A stretch of DNA of 64,000 nucleotides, from the NCBI GenBank assembly GCA_033182465.1, contig CP137319.1:868001-932000 (forward strand), in the 5' to 3' direction. How positions within the stretch are numbered: position 1 is the stretch's first letter; every line of letters begins with the position of its first letter. A model generated the notes under the pieces. The model did no database searches, had not been told where the DNA came from, and saw nothing but the letters and a program-made list of their open reading frames with translations. Below are positions 12,601 through 23,764 of the stretch, piece after piece. A program made the position numbers and the translations under genes. The stretch is from Sanghuangporus weigelae (Eukaryota; Basidiomycota; Agaricomycetes; Hymenochaetales; Hymenochaetaceae).

Positions 12601-13446
12601 TACAGAGATCCGACCGCGTCGATAGCATCTTCCTCATCCTGAAGTTTTGGAGGGTTGGCAATGACTTCTCTTTCTAATGGATTCTTGATTTTCATTAGTT
12701 CATCACTTAAGAGCGGGTGTCTATCAGCGTGAGTTGCCCTGTGTGCTACGGCAAGAGCATCTTCAAGCGCCCTGACGCGCTGACAGAGCTCGGAAATTTT
12801 CTCGTGCAGGGCCTCTGTATTCGCAAGAACAAATCTGCAGAACAAATGCAGCAATATGAGCCCTGCCAGCCGGCACAGTAAGCAATAAACAGTTCCCACC
12901 TGTTCCCTTTCCCGGTCGTCAGAGAGCCTAAAAGAGGATGAGATAACGTTCCGGTAAGTGCGGAGTCGTACAGTCTATAAGAACCGGGAAAGAACGACGG
13001 GAATAAGCGCACCCTCTGGACATATTTGACTACAGCCTCGCTTGATGCAGGCGCCTGACCAGATCGACAAACGTTAGTTAGAATTGAACGCGTTTCTTGA
13101 TGGTGATCATAAAATGAAGAGGAATGGCCACGCACTGCACGGGAATTTTCTGTTCTCCAGACATCAGCCATCACCGGGCCAAAGTATGTCAATCTTTCTG
13201 TGTGATTGAGCACATGAATGGACTTGTGCGCACCTATCGCAGCGCAGCTTTAGCCTGGAGAGGTGGATTGTACGTGTTAATCAACCGGACAAGATCGCGG
13301 AGCAGAGATTTCGGTCAATACAAAGCCAAGGTGCCTGGTCGCTAGTAAGCTGTGTCGTACCTTCTGCATTCAGCGCAAGAGAGTGCTGTGCTCCTCTTCT
13401 TATTTCTTGCCACTGAACCTACAGCCTCGTCATCGTAGGGCCCCAT
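9691..13446 (-). CDS. Zn2Cys6 fungal-specific transcription factor (TF1)
   Basis: Nuclear regulator with an N-terminal Zn2Cys6 DNA-binding cluster, a dimerisation coil and a fungal_trans middle domain. It starts at 13446 (MGPYDDEAVGSV). The cluster reads CAEC-RRLKLRC-DRKFPC-SAC and ends ICPE. It is spread over very small exons: 13361-13446, 13234-13254 (21 nt), 13136-13149 (14 nt), then about 42 and 28 nt. A coil follows (RFVLANTEALHEKISELCQR). A 12-nt exon (12422-12433) encodes YLLK. The middle domain includes GAWMYHPISK, KHRFSSECLSVVHDQVFG and LLYMHRGFFAKA. The C-terminus (9691-10497) is Gln/Pro/Ser-rich and disordered, a likely activation region, and ends NNWEAQYTNG. TF2 at 18531 is a clear paralogue. 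TF1 shares a 1 kb divergent upstream region with the histidine-repeat gene. The target genes are unknown. Confidence 0.88.
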
Positions 13447-14471
13447 GGATGTTGTCGTGGACCACACTCAAAAAGATGAAACGTTTCCAGTGCTGACGAA
13501 AGAAGCCGACAGGGCGGGGTCGCCTGTGGAAGCTGGATGTTTGTGATTGCCGAGTCTTCGAAAAGATAAGATCAACCAATGGTTGCTTCGTCGTGTTGAG
13601 TGTTACTGACGTGGTCGTCGTGCGCGACGAAGATGGACAAAGCGCGAGAGGAGACGCGAGTGGCTAATGGTAAGGCTACTCAAGGCGTTCCGAATCGATT
13701 AGGCGCCTAGACTCGTCCGAAAGCGGCGTCGACACTCCTTCCCCTTTTTACTTGCCAGGAGCGGCTTATAATCCAGAAACGACAATTGATCTCGCTGAGA
13801 AGCTGTTCACCGGTTCCTATAAGGCGTCCTCTGCTTTCGTCCTGTCTTTCTCATCGCCCTGCGGTGTGTCATCCTCTTTGACTGCTTGCTTATTCGGTCA
13901 TATGACATTCTCAGTTAAATAATAATAATAAAATAGCGGGCCATATACGATATTAGCAACGGCATGGATCAGGATTACTAGTAATGGCGGCTTCTTTTCC
14001 TTATGTCATGCACTTGATATCTGCTATCGCCTACGGGATCAATATCTTCGGCATCTTCCTTCACGCGTCACGAACGCGTCGCGTTGTCGGAGTTTAAATT
14101 ATCCTTGCTTTCTGCTACTCACTCGGGGTTTGGTCTGGCTATGTGTGTCTCTGAAAGCATTATAATATTCAATTCCTGTACTGGTGCTCAGCACTTAGGT
14201 CTCGGAAATGACGTGCTTCGTTACGGTTCAGTCTGGTCGGTCGCTGAGACCAACCATCTGAGGCTGGCATTACCTATAAAATTTGTGCTCGGCTCAGTAC
14301 TCTGCCCTCAATCTGCTCTTGCATCTCCCGTCAGGTCCTGGCGACCTACATTTCTATCTACACCTCCAATCACACCTAGCGGCAGCGCCGTCTATTCTAA
14401 CGTTCTCTCTGAACACTTGAATTACTTGCTAGTTTTATTTTTCAACTTCCGTCTAGAACCGTTTATCCGAA
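13447..14471. promoter_or_regulatory. Divergent intergenic region between TF1 and the histidine-repeat gene
   Basis: About 1 kb with no supported gene, serving as upstream DNA for both TF1 (minus) and the secreted histidine-repeat protein (plus). It contains a short ATA-type microsatellite near 13917-13934 and a TATAAAA at 14275-14281, about 190 bp before the plus-strand start codon. Confidence 0.5.
14275..14281 (+). promoter_or_regulatory. TATA box candidate of the histidine-repeat gene
   Basis: TATAAAA lies 191 bp upstream of the ATG at 14472 in a region without other genes. Position fits a core promoter with a leader of roughly 150 bp; no other evidence. Confidence 0.4.
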
Positions 14472-17122
14472 ATGGTCTACCTTACGCCTCGTTTTCTCTT
14501 CTTAGCGGCGCTGGTCGCCACTGCTGCTATGCCTACTTTCATTCTTCAGTCTAATGCTCGTGCTGTTGATCTTGTGGAACGTCATCATGACAAGTCTTCT
14601 CATGACAAACAGTCAGCTTCTTCACTTGCTTCGAAGGGTCACAACAAGGTTCAGTCGAAGCCAACTATTCCTCTTCCGCCTTCTGCGAAAACAGTTAAAG
14701 GGCAAGGAAAGAAATCCAAGAAGCATAGGAAGGCGGGAAAGAAGCATGAAAGGGTGAGATTGATTATTTCATATATTATACACTCCATTAATGCATGTAT
14801 CCACCTTCAGGACATTCTCGCGTCGAAGGATGACACCTGGGATCCGCTTGACCCCGTGGTCCAAGTCGCTGGCATTTCGGTCGGAGATGGACGCGGTGGT
14901 TCATTCTCCGATACTCACGACCTCATGTCAGGCTTAGCAGGCATTCTTCGTCGCGACCCAGAATCGGAGCATCACCACCACCATCATCACCATCATCACC
15001 ATGGACGTCAGGAACAAGAGTCGCAGACTACGTTCAGCCTGCATAGACGCAGCAGGTCGAGGATCTATGGCAAGCGCGAGCGTAAGATCGAGGAGATCGA
15101 AAGGCAGGAAATGCTAGAGGAAGCCGAAGCTAAGACTGCAACTGCTGAAGGCCGTGATTGGGACATGTTTGATCCGCTCCTCAAGGTCGGAAACTTTGAG
15201 ATCGGCGACAGACATCATGGATTGCTCTCCGAGACGCATTCTCTCCTGCCTAGATCTCCGGGACCGCATCACCACCATCACCATCACCATCATGGATATC
15301 ACGACAAAGTTGTCGTGAATGGCGATGATGATGAAGTTCATGTTCACGAGAGAAGGGATCCCCACCATCATCACCACCATCACCATGGTGATCACGACAG
15401 CGTAATCGTCAATGGTAATAACGATAAGGTTCATGTCCACGAAAGGAGGGAGCCGCATCATCATCACCACCACCATGGCCACCATGCTCATGACAAAACG
15501 GTTATAAATGGGGACAATGATGATGTCCATATTCACGAGCGCCGGGATCCACGTCACCACCATCACCACCACGGCGAGCACAAAACAGTTGTCAACGGAG
15601 ATAACGACAATGTTCACATTCATAACCGGGGCGTCGACTCTTACGATGACATATTGGACGTGTATCTCGGGCTCGATATGTGCGGAAGCAGCATAAACGA
15701 GCATGAGGTCAAGTGCAATGTTCAGCCCGGTCACCAGAAGAGGTCCGCAGCTCTTGAGAATATGCCTGGTGTTCCCGGGACGGTCGATATCATGGTAAGC
15801 ACATCTGTATAGCCTTCGCAAACCGGTTCTTCATGTTCACCTGCTATTGTCTTTTAAAGGCTGTCGGCGCCAACACGATGCAAAAACTGGCTTCCCTCAT
15901 CCTCTCTTCGGCACCTGACAATAGTTCGACAACGGATATCTCGGGCTCGTTGAATGACAGCACAAAGGCAGCTGATGATGCGAATCTGAGCCCGTTCGTC
16001 CTCGATGCGTCCAACTCCACGCAGACGCAATTCTTCCTCGTTGCGGCGGAGACTGCACCGAGCGTCCCTTCGGCGCCTAGCACGTCGTTTGCTAACACAC
16101 TCTCAGTGCTCAAGTCAGCCGCATCTAGCAAGGATGATGAGTTCGACTCGCAGGATATCAAGGTGACGTTGCAGGTCCTTGTGTTCGAGCCGTCCGAAGC
16201 AGCGATGAGGCCGTATTGTGCTACCTTCGACCCGAACCCGCCTGCCCCTGCTGCTCTGACGATGGACAAGTGTTTCTCAGACTCGGCCTCTCAGAACACT
16301 GGGAAGATGACAGAGACATCATTGCACAAGTCGCAGACGTTTTTGTATAATCCAATTTCAGGGGTTTTACGACCCAAGTGGTTCGGAGTTACTGGTGGTG
16401 TCCCGCTGAACGCGACTGAGCCGAGTGCTAGTGTTCCTATCCCATCGAATGGCACGAGTACGAGCTCGAGTTCCGGTTCGAGCCCGAGCGCGACTTCTGG
16501 TGCTAGTATGGATGCGAAGCAGATGAACTTCAAGATCCCGACGTCGAACAAGAACGCGCCTGCACACATACCGGGTCCGGTGTCAGGAATCGTCGGGAAT
16601 GTCACTCAGACGATTAATGGAACGCTTCCCGCTCCTCTTCCTTCGCCTCCCTCGCCTCCGGTCCCGAACCCGCAGAATGTGACTCTGGTATTCACGCCTG
16701 TCGGTATGGCCATCCACTCGGTCAACGGTGCCTCGGGCGTTGCTTCTTTCGAGCCCGTCAATGGCAATAGTAATGATGCCTCGGACTCGGAGTCAAACGC
16801 AGGTGACGATGCCGACGACAATGATTTCATGGACGCTTCTCTCTCTTCGTCGACGTCAACGTCTACGGACACAGACTCGGCGAGTGCGACGACAACGGAC
16901 GGTGCCAGCATCAACGGGTCCAGCGGATATGAATATGGTTATGGATACTCGGGGATGCCTGCCGGGAAGGCCGACGCAACTTCGGACGCCACGAGTGTAA
17001 GTGCTAGTGCGACCGCCTCCGCCTCAGGTACCATGACGGAATCGATGCCGACTAGCACTGGTGCTGCGACGATTGATGAAGCTGCCATGGAAAAGATGTA
17101 CCAGAATCCGCGGGATTTCTAG
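14472..17122 (+). CDS. Secreted histidine-repeat protein (orphan)
   Basis: Three exons (14472-14753, 14811-15794, 15860-17122) give 842 residues. I do not recognise a named family. A signal peptide is likely (residues 1 to about 25: basic N-terminus, then LFLAALVATAAMPTFIL). Two related blocks of about 30 residues begin at W104 (WDPLDPVVQVAG) and W211 (WDMFDPLLKVGN), and each ends in S-[DE]-T-H-x-L. Five histidine runs of 11, 9, 8, 7 and 6 residues occur. The last four head units of about 31 residues with the core V-x-NG-[DN]-x-D-x-V-H-[VI]-H. RR-[DE]-P precedes most runs, so Kex2-type cleavage is possible. The C-terminal 420 residues hold a Cys-containing domain (SQTFLYNPISGVLRPKW), then Ser/Thr/Ala/Pro-rich, probably O-glycosylated sequence. 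Metal binding is inferred from the His content only. The first intron (57 bp) has no stop and is a multiple of three. Confidence 0.85.
15264..15630 (+). repeat. In-gene tandem repeats, about 93-96 bp, encoding His-run units
   Basis: Four consecutive units inside the histidine-repeat gene. Each encodes a run of 9, 8, 7 or 6 His, then a short acidic NG-containing block and a VHVHERR-type end; the last unit ends IHNRG. The His codons CAT and CAC alternate irregularly, so the runs are not a pure trinucleotide repeat. Confidence 0.85.
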
Positions 17123-18530
17123 TTTCTTTCATCCACTGGGTCACTATTTTCTCTTCGTTTACCGTGTAGTGTACGATACTCCAGAGCCAGAGAATGAAAA
17201 TGGGCATTTCACTTTCTTTCCTTATCTGATCGCGCAACCTAATCCAATCAAACAAGTCCTTACCTTGCAGCATTTGTAAGATGCGGAGAAGTAGGAGGAC
17301 CACATCATCCTCCGACCATCAAGGACTCCGGGCCGTCGCCGAGATGAAAAGGTAACCCCGGGGTCCCCATGGACCCACAGATCGACTGTCAAAGGTCACG
17401 GTCAAGTAGATTGTTAATTTACCTCCGTTATCAAGCTGTGTCAGCATTAAGCCCCTTTTGAAGCCGGTCTCGGCTGAGAAGGGACGAAGGCGCTTCAGAT
17501 ATTAGACGCCTTTGCTTGCATTTTTTCTCCCTGTTGTCGAAGATGATTTAGTCGCGGAAGCAGAGTGAAAGGAAGTCATGACCAAAAATGGCAAGTCGGG
17601 ACAGGAGGAGACCCCGGGATGCGTGTTCGGACGAAATCAACACCGACACTCTTCTTTTCCTCACATCTTCATCAAAAAAGTAACGCTCACGAGGCTTCAG
17701 CAGGAAAAAACCACCACGCGATTCCAGCTTGATGCTTTCCTTCGAGGGATATGAAACATGTCTGAATAACGGGTCGCAACAGCAGTTAGCCGATAAACTG
17801 CGACAATGAAAGTAGTCTGGTGATCTCGTGTTACATGTCTCTCTCCGCACGACGACCGACTTGTTCTGGATGGATAGAGATCGGAGACAAAGCGCAAAGC
17901 GGAATTATCTTGGTCTAGCGCGCGTTTTATCACGCAGAATCCGGACCGTTTGCGAGGAACGAGGCGAGATACTGAGTAAGGTTGCGGCGACGAGCGTCTA
18001 GCCATGAGATGACGTACATCCGGGACGAGAAAGAGAAGGGAGAGAAAGAGAGAAAATGCAAAGCAAACCAAAAATCGACTTTCGAGAGATATCGCAGGAC
18101 AAGAGCTGTGCTCGACACCGCCTACGGCATTCAAGGCTATTTACACAGGCAGATTGATACGATAACAGGCAACCATGGCTTGATTGGATTTACGGAATTT
18201 CTCATAGCCCGTGCGGGTACTACATCGGCCTGGCGCGCCAAACACACTCAGAGAAGATCCGTATTAATGGATATATATTGACACTGCGGAACTGATCGCA
18301 CGAAATACGGCGCGTACTTACGGCATTTGGTTCATGGTTATCCCCCCATCTCTCCAATACGCTTATAATAGACCAGAGTACTGGTGTCTTAGCACTTAAG
18401 CCCGTCACTCGCCATCATCCGTCTGTCCCTGACCCTCTCATCTACCTCTCGTCTCTCTCCTCTTCCTTCCATCGTATCTTAACCTTCGCGACAACCAGCC
18501 CTGACATCGTCATTTGATTTACCGCTCGCA
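17123..18530. other. Intergenic between the histidine-repeat gene and TF2
   Basis: About 1.4 kb, including the 3' flank of the histidine-repeat gene and the TF2 upstream region. Short open frames on both strands lack start context, family signals or consistent exon structure. I see nothing else I can support. Confidence 0.5.
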
Positions 18531-21500
18531 ATGTCTGCTGCGAGGAGACCTGATCCTCTCGGACATATTGGAACAAACTCCCCAGGAGGGCCTCAGCGCC
18601 GTCGAAGAGGTGCGGCGCGTCTGTCTTGTGCGGAATGTAGGAGACTTAAACTGAGGTGTGATAGGCAAGTAAAGTTCTCGTGCACTTTGAATAGCGATGA
18701 AGCTTGTCTGACAATTGCTATAGGAAAGTACCTTGCGAGTCCTGCGTGAAGCGAGGTTGTGCTGCAATCTGTCCTGATGGTGCGTAAGGCTCATAGCTCC
18801 GAGTGCTAACGTCTGCCGCAGTTCGTTGACGAGACCGCTAGGTGCACTTACCACAGGCAAAGGAAATCGGTGAGCTTCCATTCCACTGTTCATCAGCAAC
18901 CGCAGCACTCAAATTCTGCCATGCCGAAGCAGATTCGTTCTGGCCTCAACGCAAGAACTGCACGAGAAAATCTCCGAGCTGTGCTGCCGGGTGCGCGAGC
19001 TCGAAGACGCTCTGCGAGAATCGCATTCCCAACTCTCGGGTGACACGCATCCTTTGCTAGCCGAGGAACTGCTACGTATCAAAATGCCATTGCAGCGCGA
19101 GACGTCTGATCCTAACCGCTCGGACGAAAACAAAGATGACCTCAGTCCTGACGTCGTGGACTCGTTCGGCTCTATTTCCATCAGTCAGACTGGGAGGACG
19201 AAATTCTACGGACACACTGCTAATTCTTGGGTAAGTGGAGCTCTACATTAGGCAAGAAGTAATAAATCTAATATACTCTTCCCCTCTGTTGATGCATTAT
19301 TCCTTTTGCAGTATTTCCTCCAAGTAAGTCTAATCTATTTTACATCTTGGCCCATGTGAGCGCGCATGAGAGAGCGCATCAGCGTAGCTATGGCCTCGAG
19401 GCATTGGCAATTCATATGACACCATCCTATCAGATTCGACATTAAAAGAAAAACCTGATGCTGATCAAACTTTCTTTTCTCCTTCCTAGAACGAGAGTCC
19501 AGAAGAAGAAACGGAAGACAGGACGTATGCACTTGAGCAAGTGCTCCCGCCTGAGATTCTCGCGTTGGGCGAGTCATTCCCCACATCTCCGACTGGCTCT
19601 CCGATTACACATGCGAGCAATCGCTTCAATAACTTGGTTGGCTACCTCCCGCCCCTGCAGAAGGCAGTAGAGCTGTGTGATATCTATTATCAACGCGCCG
19701 CGTGGATGTGAGTATCGTCTTGTTTCACACCCCTTGTCTCTTGTTTTTGCATCGCCTTCGTCGTTATGGCCAATATTGAATACAAATACCCCATCGTTCT
19801 TATTCGCCGCTCTGTCGTCTTTACTCCTATTCGAGTATCATTATACCCCAAAATTCACTTTAAAGATACTAAATCGAAATTCGTCTTTCTTTCGCAGGTA
19901 CAACCCAATCTCACGAGCACAATTCGACGAAGAGGTCTTCCAACACTTCTACAATGAGAACTACGCTCCTCCATCCCCTCCAAGTGACTCTGCCTCTGCT
20001 CACCGTTTAGCGCTAGTCTTCATTCTGCTGGCAATCGGTACTCTCATGGATCCGAACGAGCCACCGTACGGGCTTGAAGCGGAAAAGTATCACCAGCTGG
20101 CGCGTGCGGCGTTGTTCAAGAGTTCCATCTTTGATGACCCGACTTTGCATGCTGTCCAGGCTCTTGTGAGTTTTTCTTTTTCGGTTTCTTTGCTTCTTTG
20201 ATCTTTTTTCTGTCCTGTCCTGTCCTTTCTTTCCTTTTTCCGCTCGGCGTGTGGCGTTTTGTTCTTGTTCTTGTTTTTGAGCTTCGCGTGGGTGTGGGAT
20301 GTGTCGCTTTTTCGGCTCGTCCCATTTGCACCTCGATCAAGCGCTCAATCCGCGGATAAACATTGCCGTTTGAGAAAAAAAATTACAAACAGCAATCCTC
20401 AGCGTCCCAGTCTGCTTCTTGTGTAAATCAGACATCGCTTCATTCCGAGGCGAACCTTGAGTCTGCTGCTTCGAAACGTGCATCAACAGCCCCTGTCCTT
20501 CCATCCATCCATCCATCTATGTATCCTTCTATGTCTCTAACGAGAGACTCCGATGACTTCGTTGTTTTGATCGAGAGGCTATTTTTACGTCATTTCTCTT
20601 TTTCTTTCTCTATCATTTACCTTTGTTACATTGCATTGCATTGCTTGACAGCTGATTGTTGTTATTGATCATTTTCTTTCCCATTTATAGTTCCTGATGT
20701 CGTATTACCTGTTCTTGGCGGACCGACATGGGACGGGCAGTGGATCAAGATGGATTATCATGGGCTTTGCCGTGAAGCTGGCGCAAAGCGTAAGTAACTA
20801 GAATTAGAATATCGAGCATTCCAAAGAAACTTACTGTTGATGGTGTTTTAGATTGGCCTGCGTATGTAGCAAGGCTGTGATCCAATTGCTACTGATCGAC
20901 TAACTCTCTTTTTCCTGATTACTAGATCGAGATAGTACCAGATGGAAAATGTCTGATCAGGAGACCCAGACGCGCCGGGAGACGTTCTGGGAGCTGTATA
21001 CCTACGATTCGTGGCAGGTTAGCATACCATTTCTTCGTTGGTAGTGTCAAGTTGAATGAGACTGACGAACTGTTTAGTGCTTGACATTCGGCAGACCGCC
21101 CTCGTTCTCTTTGCCACACGTAGACTGCAAATTCCCTCATCCCATTGAGGACCCAACAGGCGAACGAAGTTGTGAGTACAGATCACTATGAGAAAAGGTT
21201 TAGATCGATGTAAAATTTCTTATTCTCCAGTCGATACCTGGAAGCACCGCTTCTCTGCAGAATGCATGAGCGTCGTGCACGACCAGGCATTCGGAGCCAA
21301 GACCCCCAGCTACCAGACTATCCTCCAGCTTGACCGCAAGCTTCGTGCCTTCCCTGTCCCATCTGTTCTTCAGGTTGCTGGCTTCGGAAATTCAGACCTT
21401 GCAGCAAATAAACTTGCTGTCGATACCCATGGATTGATCATGCAAAGACATATTGTACTGGCTATCCGTGAAATGAGTGAGTACTCTCCCTTGACGGATT

Positions 21501-22919
21501 CTTAGTAGATGATTGATTGTTACTCTCTTATAGACCTGTTGTACATGCACCGAGGATTCTTCGCTCGTGCTATCGGCGATAATCCTAAAGACCCTCTCGG
21601 CTCGCCTTTTGGTACATCCGTCATTGCAGCGTACCGTAGTGCGGGATCCCTAGTTGCACTCGTTCGTGATCTTGATTCCCAGCTACCAGAGCCAACAGAA
21701 AGGCTTTGGTTCTTGTGGACACACTTGTTCTCTTGCGCGGTACGTACTTTTCGGTATGGTTAGCTTCTGCTCGGTTGACTTGACTGTTTTGTTGTAGGTT
21801 GTGCTTGGGTCGATCGTTACCCGCTGTCCATCAATGAGTCTTGCGCCATCTGCGTTGGTTCAGCTCGATTCTGCTTGTGAGCTCTTTGATAGAGTTGCAA
21901 TCAAGTTCCGCGCAGGGAAAGTCTTGGTGGGTCCATTCAACATCACTTCTCATATAGGCTAGCTCACTAATTGCTGTACTTGACTTCAGAGCATCATGCA
22001 AACTCTACGCCAGAAGGCACATTACTCCCTACAAGAATACCGAGAAGGCAAGACTTCTCCAATGACAAGTCTATCGTACAAGATGCTCCATGAGGGATCA
22101 CCGGAGCTCGACAGCGATGACGAGCTCTCGAAACTCGGTGGAAAGACGCGGTACATCTCGCAGAAGGAGCATTCCAAATCACCGTCTCCTTTGCTTATGA
22201 CCCGCTCACCCAACACGCACAACCCCATTGTGCCGCTTCCGCTGCCTGACGCGTCAGCAGGCATACACCCAAGTGTCGCCGAGTATCTCTCGTCGTTCAA
22301 CTTCCCACAAGGCCGAGTTCAGGCTGGGCAGATGCAACAAGATCAAGGTCCTCTATTCGGTGCGCAGCAAGGATCAGCGATGTACCGCGGATATGACAAC
22401 GACGCTACAAGTCCGATGCACTTCCACTCGCAAATCGAGTTATCTTCCCCGGGTGCCCTCCCAACTCCCACATCCGCAACCTCATCCCACTCAAATCACC
22501 CACTCGTCTTGCCGAATGCGCAAAGCGGGTCAAGCTCCGGGCCTCAGCAAACCTTCCCGCAGTATTTCCCCGTATTCGACTACGGAACAGCGGGCACGAG
22601 TTCCGGGTACGGAGGCGCAGCACCAGGAGGAGGAGGGGTAGCGTCCATGCAGCTCGCAGGGAACTCCGCGGGTTTCGAGCAAGATGATTACACGATGGCT
22701 TACGGGGGCGCTTCAGCCACAGGGCAATCTGGCTCCGTTCCTGGTAGTAGCGCTAGTGGACCCAGTGGCGTCGGCCTGAACGGGATGAACGGCAACGGAT
22801 TCGGCCACGCTGTGAATGGACAGGGGAGGCGGGACATGAGAGATATTACGCCCGAGTCGAGTATGCATACTGCGTGGATTGATTTCGTTACTCAGATGAG
22901 CGCCGGGATGAGTGGGTAG
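18531..22919 (+). CDS. Zn2Cys6 fungal-specific transcription factor (TF2), paralogue of TF1
   Basis: Nuclear DNA-binding regulator of roughly 900 residues, the diverged sister of TF1. It starts at 18531 (MSAARRPDPLG). The zinc cluster CAEC-RRLKLRC-DRKVPC-ESC ending ICPDG is made by joining 18531-18664 to 18724-18779 across an intron that must use a GC donor (GCAAGT). Next come LTTGKGNR and a coil (RFVLASTQELHEKISELCCR). A 12-nt exon (19312-19323, YFLQ) matches the same micro-exon in TF1. The middle domain has AAWMYNPISRAQFDEE, HRFSAECMSVVHDQAFG and LLYMHRGFFARA. One intron (about 20167-20690) is some 520 bp, against about 60 bp at the same place in TF1. The C-terminus (21996-22919) is Ser/Gly/Pro-rich and ends VTQMSAGMSG. 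It is transcribed away from TF1. Confidence 0.88.
20167..20690 (+). other. Oversized TF2 intron
   Basis: Starts GTGAGT after VQAL and ends ATTTATAG before FLMSYYLFLADR. It holds T-rich and TCCTG- and CCAT-repeated low-complexity sequence (CCAT repeats near 20503-20518). The in-frame read-through soon meets a stop. No ORF or RNA signal was recognised in it. Confidence 0.7.
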
Positions 22920-23764
22920 TGCTGACGAAAAGGCTGACGGAGCATAACTTATACTGTGCTTGTCACTCCACTTCTCTGTTTTTTTCCTGAGTCTGCCTTA
23001 TTCGTTTGCCTTGATTCCGTTCTGGATGCCGCTATGTGTTTCTGAATGAATTAAAAGCTTTACGTATAGTACTTTTGCACTTATGCTTCTGTTTTCTTCG
23101 ACTTCTTGTTAAGGAATTATAATTTAAGCGTTTATGGTTTCTTTGCTTCGTAGAAAGTCGAAAGTCTTCTTTCTCATGCTTCTCCTGACTTCTTCTGTCC
23201 TCGGACTCCTCCTTTTTCTTAGCGCGAATAATTCGCCGGAACGCTTCTTGTACAGTACAATATCGGGAACAAAATATAGACCATTTATTTCTTTGTAACT
23301 CTAGCTTCTCCCGGAGATCAATAAAATACCTTTATTACGCTATTGAGTCTACTACCGTACATGACCGGTCATACCAACGGCTCCTACGAGCGTCAATCCC
23401 GCGCTATGAAATAGTAATGCCACCCCGGTCCATAAACGTTCACTCCCCGGTATCGGAAACCATCAAGGTGGATCTGAGCATGGACGATCGTATCGGGCCT
23501 CAAGCTCGCGATCAGTTGCTGTGCGACCGGCAAGATAGCTTATTCATTCGTTGAAATTTTTGACGACCGGAATCTCCCAGATGGGAGGATGTGGGATTGA
23601 GATAAGTCTGGCTGAAACCCCCCGGACGCGCGTAAAACGGACATAAAGAGACACCGGAGTTCTTGTGCAGGGATCCGGTCTAATAGCCACTCAGGTACCT
23701 GGTATCTGGTGCTTCCAGTTCTAAGCCAGACATACCGGGCTAGTATGTAGTAAATTTCAGTCAA
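22920..23764. other. Convergent intergenic region
   Basis: 3' flanks of TF2 (plus) and RPC25 (minus). A 74-codon minus-strand open frame at 23540-23764 abuts the RPC25 stop and looks like untranslated sequence. Nothing else supported. Confidence 0.5.

Noticed and set aside
15114-15821. 235-codon minus-strand open frame
   Set aside because: It is antisense to the histidine-repeat exon. The reverse of CAT/CAC codons gives Met/Val-rich nonsense, so it is a shadow.
16606-16914. Minus-strand open frames opposite the Ser/Thr-rich exon
   Set aside because: Shadows of a real coding exon with biased codon use; no family signal.
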